Source of the DNA: Paractinoplanes maris | GTDB taxonomy: Bacteria > Actinomycetota > Actinomycetes > Mycobacteriales > Micromonosporaceae | Length of the DNA stretch: 64,000 nucleotides | Assembly (NCBI RefSeq): GCF_023544465.1 | Contig: NZ_JALPVL010000007.1 | Coordinates: 1 to 64,000, forward strand | Direction: 5' to 3' | Shown here: positions 31,801 to 39,684 of the stretch, one piece after another | How the letters are laid out: each line of letters begins with the position of its first letter | How positions within the stretch are numbered: position 1 is the first letter of the stretch | Program-made: the position numbers and the translations under genes | The notes under the pieces: generated by a model | Database searches by the model: none | What the model was told of the DNA's origin: nothing | Seen by the model: the letters and a program-made list of their open reading frames with translations, nothing else

Positions 31801-33520
31801 CGGCGGTGAGCTTGCCGACGGGCGTGGCCTCGCGCACGCCCAAGGCGTTGAGGTCGCTGCGGAGCCCGATCACATCGGTCACACGAGGATCCACGTAGAT
31901 GAGGTCGTCCGCGAGCTCGTCGCTGCCGCTGCGCTGATAGACCGCCGCCCGGTCGAGCGGGACCAGGCCGTCCGACTCCGTCAGCAGAATCTTGGCGGAT
32001 CGGGCCTCCACCGCCTCGGCGTGGTGCGCGGCGGTGAGGCCTGCGAGAATCTTCACCGCGCTCGCCGAGGCATCGGCACCGCCTTCGCGGACCAGTGCCT
32101 CCAGCCATTCGCCCAGCGTCGACTCCTTGCGACCGGCATTTTCGAAGATCTGCCGGGCTCGCGCCCGTCGTTCGCGGTTCTCGACGGACGAGTGGGTCCA
32201 ATCGACCGGACGATCGGGGCAGGCGGCCCAGATCTTCATCCATTGCTCGCCGATGTTCTCGGGCGGCAGGTGCAGTTCTTCGGGCTTGCGCAGGACACCT
32301 TCCTGATCCGGCAGGGAGGGAAGGTAGGCCGCGGTTGCCCACACTGCGGTCGTGAGCCGGGCGTCGGCCCACTGCGGAGCCTCCCTGCCTCGGCCCGGGA
32401 GGACGGCGAGATAGGAGCCGGGATCACGTGGATCGACAAGATCCGGCAGCGAGTCGACCACGAGCCGAGCGGACTGCTCGATCAACTCATCGTTGAAGCC
32501 GTTGTGGTCGAACAGGTTCTGCCGGTCCTCACTTGTCTTCCAAGGAGCGTTGAGCAGACCACGCAACGTTGTCGAATAGTTCGTCGGAAAGTAGGCCCAG
32601 AACGTGCCGCGGTCGCTCCAATTGCGTTCCTGCACGGCCCAGGCAATGTCGATCGAGGGACGGTCGTGCAGCTCACCGGCACTGGCGAGAGCCTTTAGCG
32701 AAGGGTGGTAGGTGCGACGGAAGACCCGCCACCGGCTGGTGACGTCCTTACCTCCGCCTCCGACGGTCTGCAGGGTGTACAGGTTGCGCTCGGAACGCAC
32801 ATAGAGCTCTCGTCGGAAATCCCTGACGCCGGTGCGATCCTCGAGGTAGATGGAACCGACGTGCGGCGAGAAAAGCTGGAACTCCGCCGGGAAGTTACGC
32901 AAATCGTTGCTGAGCCGCGGCGCCGTGCCGGGAAGCAGGGGCAGGCGCACGACCGTGACCGCCCATGCGAGAAGCTCGCCGAGCAAGGGATCGGCGGCAA
33001 CGGCGGCAACGGGCTCCAGCGGACGGCCCATGCGCAACACCGGCACCTCGGCGGCGTCCGGCACCACAGCGCGGACCATCCGTTCGGCCCACTCCTTGTC
33101 GAATCCGAACGAGCCGGTCGCACTGAAGAATTCGGGCGCGTCGCTCACGCTCAGAACCGACTTGACCCCGACCCCGAAGCGGCCGATCTGGCCTCCCCGC
33201 TTGCTCGAGACCCCCATCCGAAGGATGGTCTCCGCACCTGCGCGAGTCATCGGGCGACCGGTGTTGGCGCAGTACAGAAAACGGTCGGTGAGGAGGACAT
33301 GGATCTCGCCGTTGTCGCTGTCCCGCATCTCGTCGGCGCCGTTCTGCACCAACTCGTAGATCTGCCGCTCGCCGTAACCACCCTGGTTGATACGACGCTC
33401 ACCGTTCGCGTGCTCCTGCAGAAGGCCAGGGTCGATGGCATACAACTCGAGCGCTCGTCGGGACTGTTCCTCGACGACCTGTCGAACCGTCCGTTCCGAT
33501 CCATCCGCGAAGTGGGTCAT
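28865..33520 (-). CDS. Sacsin/GHKL-type ATPase fused to a DEAH SF2 helicase
   Basis: 1551 residues from ATG 33520. The N-terminus is a GHKL/HSP90-like ATP-binding domain of the sacsin type: GYGERQIYELVQNGADEM (N-box asparagine about residue 60), then SSKRGGQIGRFGVGVKSVLS (glycine box, 113-120). A long middle region (about 350-1150) has no clear family. The SF2 helicase fills the C-terminus: LPTGAGKT (to residue 1183), DEAH (1286-1289), LTATPF and QMIGRGLRG (about 1506-1514). Sacsin-like and MORC-like ATPases occur in bacterial restriction-type systems. It is the first gene of the operon, driven by a promoter about 150 bp upstream, and may be the sensor or clamp. I know no canonical DISARM subunit with this form. 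Confidence 0.88.
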   Translation of the reverse strand: MTHFADGSERTVRQVVEEQSRRALELYAIDPGLLQEHANGERRINQGGYGERQIYELVQNGADEMRDSDNGEIHVLLTDRFLYCANTGRPMTRAGAETILRMGVSSKRGGQIGRFGVGVKSVLSVSDAPEFFSATGSFGFDKEWAERMVRAVVPDAAEVPVLRMGRPLEPVAAVAADPLLGELLAWAVTVVRLPLLPGTAPRLSNDLRNFPAEFQLFSPHVGSIYLEDRTGVRDFRRELYVRSERNLYTLQTVGGGGKDVTSRWRVFRRTYHPSLKALASAGELHDRPSIDIAWAVQERNWSDRGTFWAYFPTNYSTTLRGLLNAPWKTSEDRQNLFDHNGFNDELIEQSARLVVDSLPDLVDPRDPGSYLAVLPGRGREAPQWADARLTTAVWATAAYLPSLPDQEGVLRKPEELHLPPENIGEQWMKIWAACPDRPVDWTHSSVENRERRARARQIFENAGRKESTLGEWLEALVREGGADASASAVKILAGLTAAHHAEAVEARSAKILLTESDGLVPLDRAAVYQRSGSDELADDLIYVDPRVTDVIGLRSDLNALGVREATPVGKLTAVLDRGFASYNNEDWQNFWALARRVQPREAASTIREAVPEWRRVLRVRTIDGRYRAPADCLLPGRVVPADGLRDPHAGVDLRAHTADRPTLEALGMSDVPVADIDPRTDAWFQDYRSAMLTALSAATSAGKPQPRLNSLELDGTNPPGPLGLLPTLSAEGTALFVEHLPPSRLVQDWTARIGRMTATVRSPMVWMIRHSAKLRTSQGLVPVSMAVNPTMREYGEIFPVARIDRSIADALGLAATIDNVSNKLWAHVVRMVEATEDDTVPGKVYALVLRAGTQWPGGETRCRVGESWGTRPDDQICVTASREEYDALVLENVPALLAPTQADAEAMISAWGMQRYATMIMTEVRSAEETDPVMIVTEYPHLRVLRGRLADGWSFVLCGELDEVRRTPNGMRINPLASASHDRTVYVRYPADAKAILEAISRELDMSLSGEDIRKVIERGEEAKNQDALKKVRAERNLAEKLLLLVGPERLRRGLPEGLIAWEQERTGATVADRRVAELAMHAHGEEILRHHRDDLKRVHETLGVTFTGDRKSQTVVSDLGFPVAFAGMQEERPAETEHVKGPTPHFPLHDYQERMALMMQFELMQERPGRAMLSLPTGAGKTRIAAEAVIQYLKRFGGQGPGRPILWIAQSNELCEQAVQSWKYVWEKAGLGNTRLTISRFWQAREAVAVSGNPHLVVATDDKLTANLGKDAYAWLRDPALVIVDEAHGSITSGYTKILEQLGLTQYRTERPLIGLTATPFRGKNSTETKRLVDRYGGKRLDDGVLGEDPYRTLQDMGVLARVDHRELPGSRFMLTDDEAVQMSQMGRGTLPAAAERRLAEDQARNNTLVEALLSLDRDWPVLVFATSVNHARFLAAVLGDHGIKAAAVDSDTPTPRRQRIIEQFGTGRIRVLTNYGVLHQGFDAPATRAVVVARPTYSPNVYQQMIGRGLRGVTNGGTERCLILNVADNITNHREKLAFTEFEEMWRRS

Positions 33521-34086
33521 CAATCCTGCCTTGGCTGTAGCGAGGTCGTCGAGGAGGGGCTCGATGACCGATCGGAGAATTATCGAGCTACTTGAGGCCC
33601 GACAAGAACAACACCGCTCAGTCGCATGGTTGGTAACTCCGCCCGGACGGGCTGTCCACCGTGCCGTTCCATCTTAGGTAGCGCTCGTGAACACTGTCAA
33701 CAGATGCGCATGACCTGTCACTGTCAACGGACAATCCGCGACGTCAAGCCACAGCTTTCCACCAAGGTCTGCCGGCATCGGATTCAGCGTGATGGTCCGG
33801 CGATCGCCAGAGTCAAGCCGTCAGGCAACGAACCCAACCATCGAGGATGCGACAGAGGGTTCCCTGAGATCGAGCAACTGGCGATGTCTGACTGGCGTCG
33901 CTACCGCAGGACTGGTCGGAACTCAAATCTCGGGTCAAGCAGACGGTAATCGTCGCCAACGAGCAGCCTGCGGAAGAAGCCCCACGTCGCGGGGCTCAAC
34001 AATGAGGCGGCTTCCGGCGGATCGGCACGGCATGCATGGGCCCGCCGACGGCCGCTCCGCTCTCAGTTACCTGCCCGGGCCGGGCG
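33521..34086. other. Intergenic region upstream of the DISARM-like operon
   Basis: Apart from the promoter and repeats at 33671-33728, no gene, tRNA or clear terminator is visible here. Short open frames in it lack ribosome-binding sites and family features. It separates the operon from the convergent-end side of the surface protein gene, so it is probably the outer edge of the accessory island. Confidence 0.5.
33671..33728 (-). promoter_or_regulatory. Promoter of the DISARM-like operon with a repeated GTTGACAGTG
   Basis: On the minus strand TTGACA (33700-33695) and TAAGAT (33676-33671) are 18 bp apart, a near-consensus sigma-70-type promoter. The transcript would begin near 33664, giving a leader of about 140 bases before ATG 33520. 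The -35 box lies inside the 10-mer GTTGACAGTG (33692-33701), which is repeated exactly at 33719-33728, 27 bp upstream. Such a repeat over a -35 box suggests an operator for a repressor or activator encoded elsewhere. Confidence 0.65.
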
Positions 34087-35283
34087 CTACTCGCCGGACG
34101 GCGAGGAACGTTGGCGGCGTCGGCCGGTGAGGGCCAGCGCCGCGCCGACCGCGACCAGCAGTCCGCCGCCGACCGCGAGCGCCACCACCGGCGCACCGGT
34201 GATCGGCAGGCCACCGCCGGAACCACCGCCGTCACCCGCGCCGCCGCCATCACCCGCGCCGCCGCCATCACCGGCGGGGCCGGTCACGCCGGTCGTCGTG
34301 GTCGCGGCCGTCGCGGCGAACACCTGGGCCGTCCGGCGCGGGGCCAGCGCGATCACCGGTGCGACCACCCGGTATTCGCGAGTGCCGGCGAACGGAGCCT
34401 GGAGCGCGTACGTGCCGTCCTTGCGGGCCTTCGCCGTGGCTACCGTCCGCCACTGGGCCGTGGTCCCGGCGCGCTCCTGCAGCCGCACCTCGCGGCCCGC
34501 GTCGTCCTCCTCGTAGGTCGGGCACGGGCCCCGGTCACACAGACGGTTGAGCTTGACCGCCCGGCCGGTCACGGTGACCGTGCCCCCGATCGTGGCCGTC
34601 GCGGGGATCGTCGCGGTCAACCGGCTGCCCTGGACGGACGCGCTGACATCCGTGAAGTCGTACCAGCCGTTCGGCGCGGTGCGCAGACCGACGTCGACCG
34701 GCCCGGGGCGCGGCGGCACGACGAACGACGTCGCGGTCGTCGGCTCGGCCAACTGCTCGAAGTGGTTGAACTCGAACAGCGTGGCGATCGGGATGTACCG
34801 CGACGGTTCCGGGGTGTCCAGCGGGTCGCCCGGGTTCGGGTCGGTGTACGGGCCCGGACGCCACGTCATCAGGATCGACCCGTCCTCGCGCGGCACCACG
34901 CCGACGATGCGTGCCGCCGGGACCCGGTCGGTGTCGAACACCGGCGAGAACGCGGGCTCGCTGATCTCGGCGCCGTCCGCGTCGACCGCCACCACCCGTA
35001 CCCGGAAATCGGTGTCGTGCAGGCCCTGCCACAGCAGCGCACGGTTGGGCTGATCGGCCTCGACGAGCTTCGGTTCCACGCTTGCGGCGACACCGTCGTC
35101 GGCGCGGACCAGCGTCAGCCGGTTGCGCGTCGCGCCGGTCTCGTCCCAGGTGATCGCCACGTCGGTCCGCGCGGCGGAGGTCCAGGCCACCCGCACGTCC
35201 GACGGCGCGGGCACGGTGGGGGCGAGCGCGGCGGTCAAGCCGACGGCAGGCGTCAAGGCCAGGGCCGCAATGTGTCCGATCAC
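34087..35283 (-). CDS. Cell-wall-anchored surface protein with LPITG sorting signal
   Basis: 398 residues from GTG 35283. A short leader (IGHIAALALTPAVGLTAALA) is followed by fibronectin-like beta segments (SDVRVAWTSAARTDVAITWD, FRVRVVAVDADGAEISEPAF) and a CDRGPC loop. Then come a Gly/Asp-rich spacer built from repeated GDGGGA and a C-terminal sorting signal: LPITG, a hydrophobic stretch (PVVALAVGGGLLVAVGAALALTG) and RRRQR. A class D/E-type sortase would cut at LPITG and attach it to peptidoglycan. The repeated codons at about 34215-34275 make a short DNA tandem repeat. No sortase gene is nearby and the ligand is unknown. Confidence 0.78.
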   Translation of the reverse strand: MIGHIAALALTPAVGLTAALAPTVPAPSDVRVAWTSAARTDVAITWDETGATRNRLTLVRADDGVAASVEPKLVEADQPNRALLWQGLHDTDFRVRVVAVDADGAEISEPAFSPVFDTDRVPAARIVGVVPREDGSILMTWRPGPYTDPNPGDPLDTPEPSRYIPIATLFEFNHFEQLAEPTTATSFVVPPRPGPVDVGLRTAPNGWYDFTDVSASVQGSRLTATIPATATIGGTVTVTGRAVKLNRLCDRGPCPTYEEDDAGREVRLQERAGTTAQWRTVATAKARKDGTYALQAPFAGTREYRVVAPVIALAPRRTAQVFAATAATTTTGVTGPAGDGGGAGDGGGAGDGGGSGGGLPITGAPVVALAVGGGLLVAVGAALALTGRRRQRSSPSGE

Positions 35284-35384
35284 GCGGGGAGCCTAGCGCC
35301 CGGCCCGGCCCGGCACGGGCCCGGTGGTCCCCAGCTCTGCTCGGCGGCGATCCGGCGCTTACTGGTGGCGATGTGAGCCACGGC

Positions 35385-35426
35385 CCCCGGGACGACGGCC
35401 CGACGTGTGCTGGGCCGTCGTCCGGG
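35385..35426. terminator. GC-rich hairpin, possible terminator of lysR
   Basis: cccgggacgacggccc (about 35386-35401) pairs with gggccgtcgtccggg (35412-35426) with one bulged base and a 10-base loop. It is about 215 bp beyond the lysR stop in lysR's direction, within the otherwise empty gap 35284-35640. No U-tract follows. The rest of this gap holds nothing I can support as a gene. Confidence 0.5.
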
Positions 35427-35640
35427 TGGTCAGCCGATCTCGTACGTCCGGAACTTCGGTCACTGGTCGGCACTCCCCTCGCTTGCTTACCGGCCGAGGA
35501 TGGAACGGTCCGGCCAGACGGCTCTCATTCATCGTTCAACGCAAGCGAGACTGTCGACGTTCACCAGCAGCGGCACCGACGCGGCCGCACCCTCCAGCCG
35601 GGCGCCACGCCTTGCCCCCGCCGCACCGGCGAAAGCCCGG

Positions 35641-36510
35641 TCACCAGGCTGGGCCGGCGCTCAGCAGCGCCGCCCGCACCAGCGCCAGGTGCGCCGTCGC
35701 CGGGGCGGCGGTCCGCTCGACCAGATAAGCCGTGTTGATCGGCGGGTCGTCGGGATCGTTGAGCAGCGTCAGCGCACCCGACTCGAGTTCGGCGGCGCAG
35801 AGGTAACGCGGCAGCACCGTCCAGCCCCCGCCCGCAACCACCATGGACAGCACGCCACGCAGGTCGGCGAGGACGACAGCGGGGCGGGTGGTCAGGCGGC
35901 GCCCGAAGACGTGCCGCCAATACCGTCGGACGATCGGAACATCTTCCGCGTACGCGATCAGGGGCGCCCGTTCGAGGTCGTCCACCGGGCCTGCCGCCAC
36001 GAGCACAAACTCCTCGTCGGTCAGCGGAGTGGCCGTCAGGACGCGCCCTCTCGGCCGTACGGTGGAAATGACCAAGTCGTAGCGCCCTTGTCGCAAACCG
36101 TCCAGCAGATCGTCGGCCAGCCCGGCCGTGACTCGCAGCCGCACACTACGAGTGACCAGCGAAGCCAGCGAAGGCATCACCCGTAGAGCCAGCAGCTCGG
36201 CTGGACCACCCAGATGGACCGGCTCGGACGGCGCCGATGCCGCAACCGGCGCCGTCACCAGCGCCAGCTCGTCCAGTGGGCCGGCGACCCGGGCGGCCAG
36301 CTCGTCGGCGACCGTGGTCGGCAGCACGCCGCGCGGCACCCGCTGGAAGAGTTGCCGCCCCCACTGCTGCTCCAGCGCCTGGATCTGGCCGGTGACCGTG
36401 GGCTGCGACAAACCCAGAGCCCGGGCGCCGCCGGTGATCGACCCGGCGCGATAGACCGCGAGAAAGCTCCGCAGCAGGTCAAGGCGCCCATCGGAAATCT
36501 GATCGGTCAC
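35641..36510 (-). CDS. LysR family transcriptional regulator
   Basis: 289 residues from GTG 36510. The N-terminal winged helix is typical: DLLRSFLAVYRAGSITGGAR, ALGLSQPTVTGQIQALEQQW and GRQLFQRVPRGVLPT. A periplasmic-binding-like effector domain follows (about 90-289), including DLVISTVRPRGR and GRRLTTRPAVVLADLRGVLS. It is divergent from the DJ-1/PfpI gene with only 50 bp between starts, the usual arrangement for a LysR regulator and its target. Confidence 0.92.
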   Translation of the reverse strand: MTDQISDGRLDLLRSFLAVYRAGSITGGARALGLSQPTVTGQIQALEQQWGRQLFQRVPRGVLPTTVADELAARVAGPLDELALVTAPVAASAPSEPVHLGGPAELLALRVMPSLASLVTRSVRLRVTAGLADDLLDGLRQGRYDLVISTVRPRGRVLTATPLTDEEFVLVAAGPVDDLERAPLIAYAEDVPIVRRYWRHVFGRRLTTRPAVVLADLRGVLSMVVAGGGWTVLPRYLCAAELESGALTLLNDPDDPPINTAYLVERTAAPATAHLALVRAALLSAGPAW

Positions 36511-36560
36511 ACCGGCAATTCTATTGGGATGCGGATGCCCCGGCGGCATACCGTCGGGGC

Positions 36561-37199
36561 ATGACCAAGGTTCTGTTCGTGATGACCGCATCCGACCACT
36601 GGACGCTCAAGGACGGCACCCGCCACCCCACCGGGTTCTGGGCGGAGGAGTTCCAGGCGCCCTACCGGGCGCTGACCGAGGCGGGCTACACCGTCGAGGT
36701 CGCCACCCCCGGCGGCGTGGCGCCGACCGTCGACCAGGCCAGCCTCGGCGACGACGAGCCGCCGGTCGTGCCGTCACCGGTGCGCCTGGCCGATGTCGAC
36801 CTCGACGCGTATGCCGCGGTCTACTACCCCGGCGGCCACGGCCCGATGGAGGACCTGGCCACGGACGCGGACTCGGCCGCCCTGATCGAGAAGGCCTTGG
36901 CCGCCGGCACGCCGCTCGCTCTGGTCTGCCACGGCGTCGCCGCCCTGCTCCCGGTGCACCCCGAGCTCATCGCCGGGCGCCGGGTCACCGCGTTCAGCAA
37001 CGCGGAGGAGGCCGCCGCCGGCCTGGCTCCGAAGGCGCCCTGGCTGGTCGAGGACCGGCTGGTCGCGCTCGGCGCCACCTACGACGCGGGCGCGGACTGG
37101 CAGCCGCACGTCGTCGTCGACGGCAGGCTGATCACCGGTCAGAACCCGGCTTCCTCGGCGCCGGTCGCGGCCGAGATCGTCCGGGCCCTGCGCGCCTGA
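36561..37199 (+). CDS. DJ-1/PfpI family protein (class I glutamine amidotransferase-like)
   Basis: 212 residues from ATG 36561. The nucleophile elbow LALVCHGVAALLP places Cys123 and His124 as in Hsp31/DJ-1 proteins, with a conserved acidic residue early on (GFWAEEFQAPY) and YYPGGHGPMEDL. Family members act as glyoxalase-III-like enzymes, deglycases or chaperones for carbonyl stress. The closest architecture is the short Hsp31-like type with no cap domain. The neighbouring divergent LysR regulator probably controls it. Confidence 0.9.
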   Translation: MTKVLFVMTASDHWTLKDGTRHPTGFWAEEFQAPYRALTEAGYTVEVATPGGVAPTVDQASLGDDEPPVVPSPVRLADVDLDAYAAVYYPGGHGPMEDLATDADSAALIEKALAAGTPLALVCHGVAALLPVHPELIAGRRVTAFSNAEEAAAGLAPKAPWLVEDRLVALGATYDAGADWQPHVVVDGRLITGQNPASSAPVAAEIVRALRA

Positions 37200-37329
37200 T
37201 CGAGGTGCCGTTGCGGGTCCAACCAAAGTCGTACCCGGCTCGCATCTGATTCGCCTGTGAGCAGATGTGGAAAGCGCTGTTCGAGCGAAGGATCGATGGT
37301 GTCGCGCAACGACGTCATCTGGAGAACTC

Positions 37330-37467
37330 ATGTCCCTCGCAACGAACGATCAGCAGCCCATCGCGTGGGCCTGGCCTGCCGTTTTCCTCATGCTCATGCT
37401 TATCCCGGTGGCCGGGACGGTGTCCGTCGCCGTGTGGGTGTGGGGCGTGTACTTCGGCCAGATGTGA
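37330..37467 (+). CDS. 45-residue membrane protein, paralogue of the one at 15716
   Basis: Starts at ATG 37330 with GGAG 5 bases upstream. The product begins MSLATNDQQPIAWAWPAVF, carries a single hydrophobic helix (about residues 11-38) and ends GVYFGQM. It shares MSLA-ND, AWAWP and PVAG-like features with the 45-residue protein at 15716-15853, about 22 kb away. No family is recognised. It lies between the DJ-1 gene and a convergent SARP gene. Confidence 0.72.
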   Translation: MSLATNDQQPIAWAWPAVFLMLMLIPVAGTVSVAVWVWGVYFGQM

Positions 37468-37662
37468 TGTCCGGGGACGCTTCGACTGCTCGGCGGCGTT
37501 GGCAGGACCAGCTCGGTCGATCTTCGTGACAGGGTGCCGCTGTGCCGACGCGGCGGGGCGCCCAGCCCATGGGTGGCCCGCACGCTGAACGGCCCGGCGC
37601 CGACCTCGGCGGTAGGCGCCACGGTGACTCGGTCGAAGCCTGACGGCACGGCGCGCCGGTGG

Positions 37663-39516
37663 TCACGACGCTATCCGCAGGTTCGATCGCCGGTCGCCTC
37701 CCGAGAGCGGCGCTTCGCTGTGGTCCTCCGCGGCGTACGCCCGGACGAGTTCGTGCAAGGCGAACTGACTGGCGCCGCGACGGTTCAGCAGGCGGTGGCG
37801 GACCAGTTCGGTCAGGGACGCTCGCGCCTGTGCCGGAGCCACTCCGGCCACGGCTGCGGCGGTGTCCGTGGTGACGATCCGGTCGCCGTGAAGTGCCAAC
37901 GCTCGCAACATACGGACGGCGCCGGCGCTCAGAAGACGTTGCGACTGCCCGAAAACCCGCCTGATATCGACATCCATCGTTTCGTCGGTGAAGGCCTCCA
38001 GCGTTCCGCGCCGGTGGCTCAGGACTCCGGCGAAGGATCGCAGCGGCCTGTCGTCTTCCAGCGCCGCACGCGCCGCCACCAGGGCCAGGGCGAGCGGAAG
38101 ATGTCCGCATCGTTCGGCGATCTCCTGGGCGGCGGCCGATTCCGCGTCGACCCGGGCCGTGCCGAGCCGCCGTTCAAGGCACAGTCTTGCCTCCTGCGCG
38201 GAGAAGACGTCCAGGCTCAGGAGCGTGGCGCCGTGGCCGGTCGACAGACCGGTGAATCGCTGCCGGCCGGTCACCACCACGGCGTTGCCGCTGGCCCCCG
38301 GCAGCAGCGGCCGGATCTGCTCGGTCGTGCCGGCACCGTCGAGGACCACGAGCAGCCGGCGCCCCGCGGTGACGCTGCGGTACAACGCCGCCCGGCTTTC
38401 GAGACCGGCCGGGATGTGTTGCGGGTCGATGCCCAGCGCGAGGAGGAACTGGTGCAGGACATCGCTCGGATCGACCGGCCGGTCGGCGCCGAACCCGTGC
38501 AGGTCGGCGTAGAGCTGGCCATCGGGGAATCGGGTGGTCAGCTGGTGACCGAGATGCACCGCCAGCGTCGACTTTCCCACTCCGGCCATACCGTCGAAGG
38601 CGACGATCGCCATGGCCCGCCCACCGGCCGTGAGCACAGTGGAGGCCTCCCGCAGTTCCCGTGACCGCCCCACGAACATCCGGAGATCCGAAGGCAGCTG
38701 AGCCGGCCGGTGCGCCGTCGGGGAGCCATGTGTACCCGCGTCGCCGCTGCGGAGAACCGATTGGAAGGCCGCCTGCAGCTCCGGCCCGGGACTGACCCCC
38801 AGCTCGTCCGCCAGGGCCCGGCGGAGCTCGTCGTAGCGTACGACGGCCTCGGCCTGTTTGCTGTCGCCCGCCAGCACTCTGAGGAGCCGGGCCTGCAGCG
38901 CCTCGTCCAACGGGGTGCGGGAGACGGCTTCCCGCAGGAGGGGAAGGATCTGGGACTCACCGCCGCAGCACAGAGCCGCATCGGCGGCGCCGCGGACGGC
39001 GTCGACGTACTCGCGCTCGATGGCCATCAGGTCGGGGCACACCTCGACAGCCGAGCCGAGCCCGGCCGCGACTCTTCCCCGCCACAACCGCAGGCCGGCC
39101 AGAAAGTGCCGCAGTGCCCGGGTGGCGTCGCCGGATGCGGCCGCCCGCCGGGCCGCGTCGTGGACGAGACGGAACTCGAGGAGGTCACTCGCCCGCTCGG
39201 GCAGGACCAGTCGATAGCCGCCCGCGTCGCTCAGCAGCAATCGGCTCGGGGTGCGAGGTGCCAGGTCGGGCTCGAGGAGGCGCCGCAGCCCGCCGACGTA
39301 CCGCTGGATCATGTTCTTCGCGGTCGGTGGCGGGTCACCGTCCCAGAGCAGGCGAGCGAACTCCTGCGTCTCGACCAGCTGACCGGTCCGGGCGAGCAGC
39401 AACGCGAGGATCAACCGCTGGTGACGCGGACCGGCCGGGATCTCCCGGCCTCGCCGCCACAGCCGGACGGGTCCGAGCAGGCCGAGGCGCACGTCATCGC
39501 CTTCTCCGGTAGTCAT
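37663..39516 (-). CDS. SARP/AfsR-type regulator with BTAD and NB-ARC domains, no TPR region
   Basis: 617 residues from ATG 39516. An OmpR-like winged helix (about 10-95: VRLGLLGPVRLWRRGREIPA, RLILALLLARTGQLV) leads to a BTAD helical domain (about 100-250, LADELGVSPGPELQAAF). The STAND/NB-ARC ATPase follows (from about 270) with Walker A GMAGVGKSTLA (about 309-319), RRLLVVLDGAG and GHLPLALALVAARA. It stops after the winged-helix part, lacking the TPR tail of the two larger SARPs at 54038 and 57066. SARPs activate antibiotic and developmental genes. It is divergent from the ABC transporter operon, sharing a 168-bp control region with the MarR-type site. Confidence 0.9.
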   Translation of the reverse strand: MTTGEGDDVRLGLLGPVRLWRRGREIPAGPRHQRLILALLLARTGQLVETQEFARLLWDGDPPPTAKNMIQRYVGGLRRLLEPDLAPRTPSRLLLSDAGGYRLVLPERASDLLEFRLVHDAARRAAASGDATRALRHFLAGLRLWRGRVAAGLGSAVEVCPDLMAIEREYVDAVRGAADAALCCGGESQILPLLREAVSRTPLDEALQARLLRVLAGDSKQAEAVVRYDELRRALADELGVSPGPELQAAFQSVLRSGDAGTHGSPTAHRPAQLPSDLRMFVGRSRELREASTVLTAGGRAMAIVAFDGMAGVGKSTLAVHLGHQLTTRFPDGQLYADLHGFGADRPVDPSDVLHQFLLALGIDPQHIPAGLESRAALYRSVTAGRRLLVVLDGAGTTEQIRPLLPGASGNAVVVTGRQRFTGLSTGHGATLLSLDVFSAQEARLCLERRLGTARVDAESAAAQEIAERCGHLPLALALVAARAALEDDRPLRSFAGVLSHRRGTLEAFTDETMDVDIRRVFGQSQRLLSAGAVRMLRALALHGDRIVTTDTAAAVAGVAPAQARASLTELVRHRLLNRRGASQFALHELVRAYAAEDHSEAPLSGGDRRSNLRIAS

Positions 39517-39560
39517 CGGCCGCCACCTCCCTCAGTTGATGTTCGGACGATAGCCGCTAG

Positions 39561-39576
39561 TTGCTTGAGCCAGCAA
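39561..39576. promoter_or_regulatory. MarR-type operator upstream of the ABC exporter
   Basis: ttgcttgagccagcaa is an inverted repeat (TTGCT/AGCAA, 6-bp centre) between the SARP and ABC transporter genes. Its core GCTTG-N4-AGCAA (39563-39576) also occurs at 42284-42297, directly upstream of marR. The shared motif suggests that the MarR protein represses the exporter as well as itself. Confidence 0.6.
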
Positions 39577-39684
39577 ATACATGTACGCACAGTAACTGTC
39601 GGCACACGGAGTCACATGACCGATGCGTACGTCATCGCACCGTGACCACCATGGGGCGGTCGGCGTCGAGCGGGGAAAGGCACC

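Noticed and set aside
16034..33520. Complete BREX/Pgl system
   Set aside because: There is a kinase and a methylase, but no PglZ phosphatase, PglY/BrxC ATPase or PglX-type large methylase. DrmA and DrmB point to DISARM instead.
16034..33520. Canonical DISARM class 1 or 2
   Set aside because: DrmC (PLD), DrmD (SNF2-like), DrmE and the cytosine methylase DrmMII are all absent.
34212..34280. Short tandem repeats that could be taken for a CRISPR or satellite
   Set aside because: They encode the GDGGGA spacer of the surface protein in frame; units are about 18 bp with no spacers.
37350..37649. 99-residue minus-strand frame between the small membrane gene and the SARP
   Set aside because: It overlaps the better-supported 45-residue protein and shows no domain, membrane helix or ribosome-binding site.
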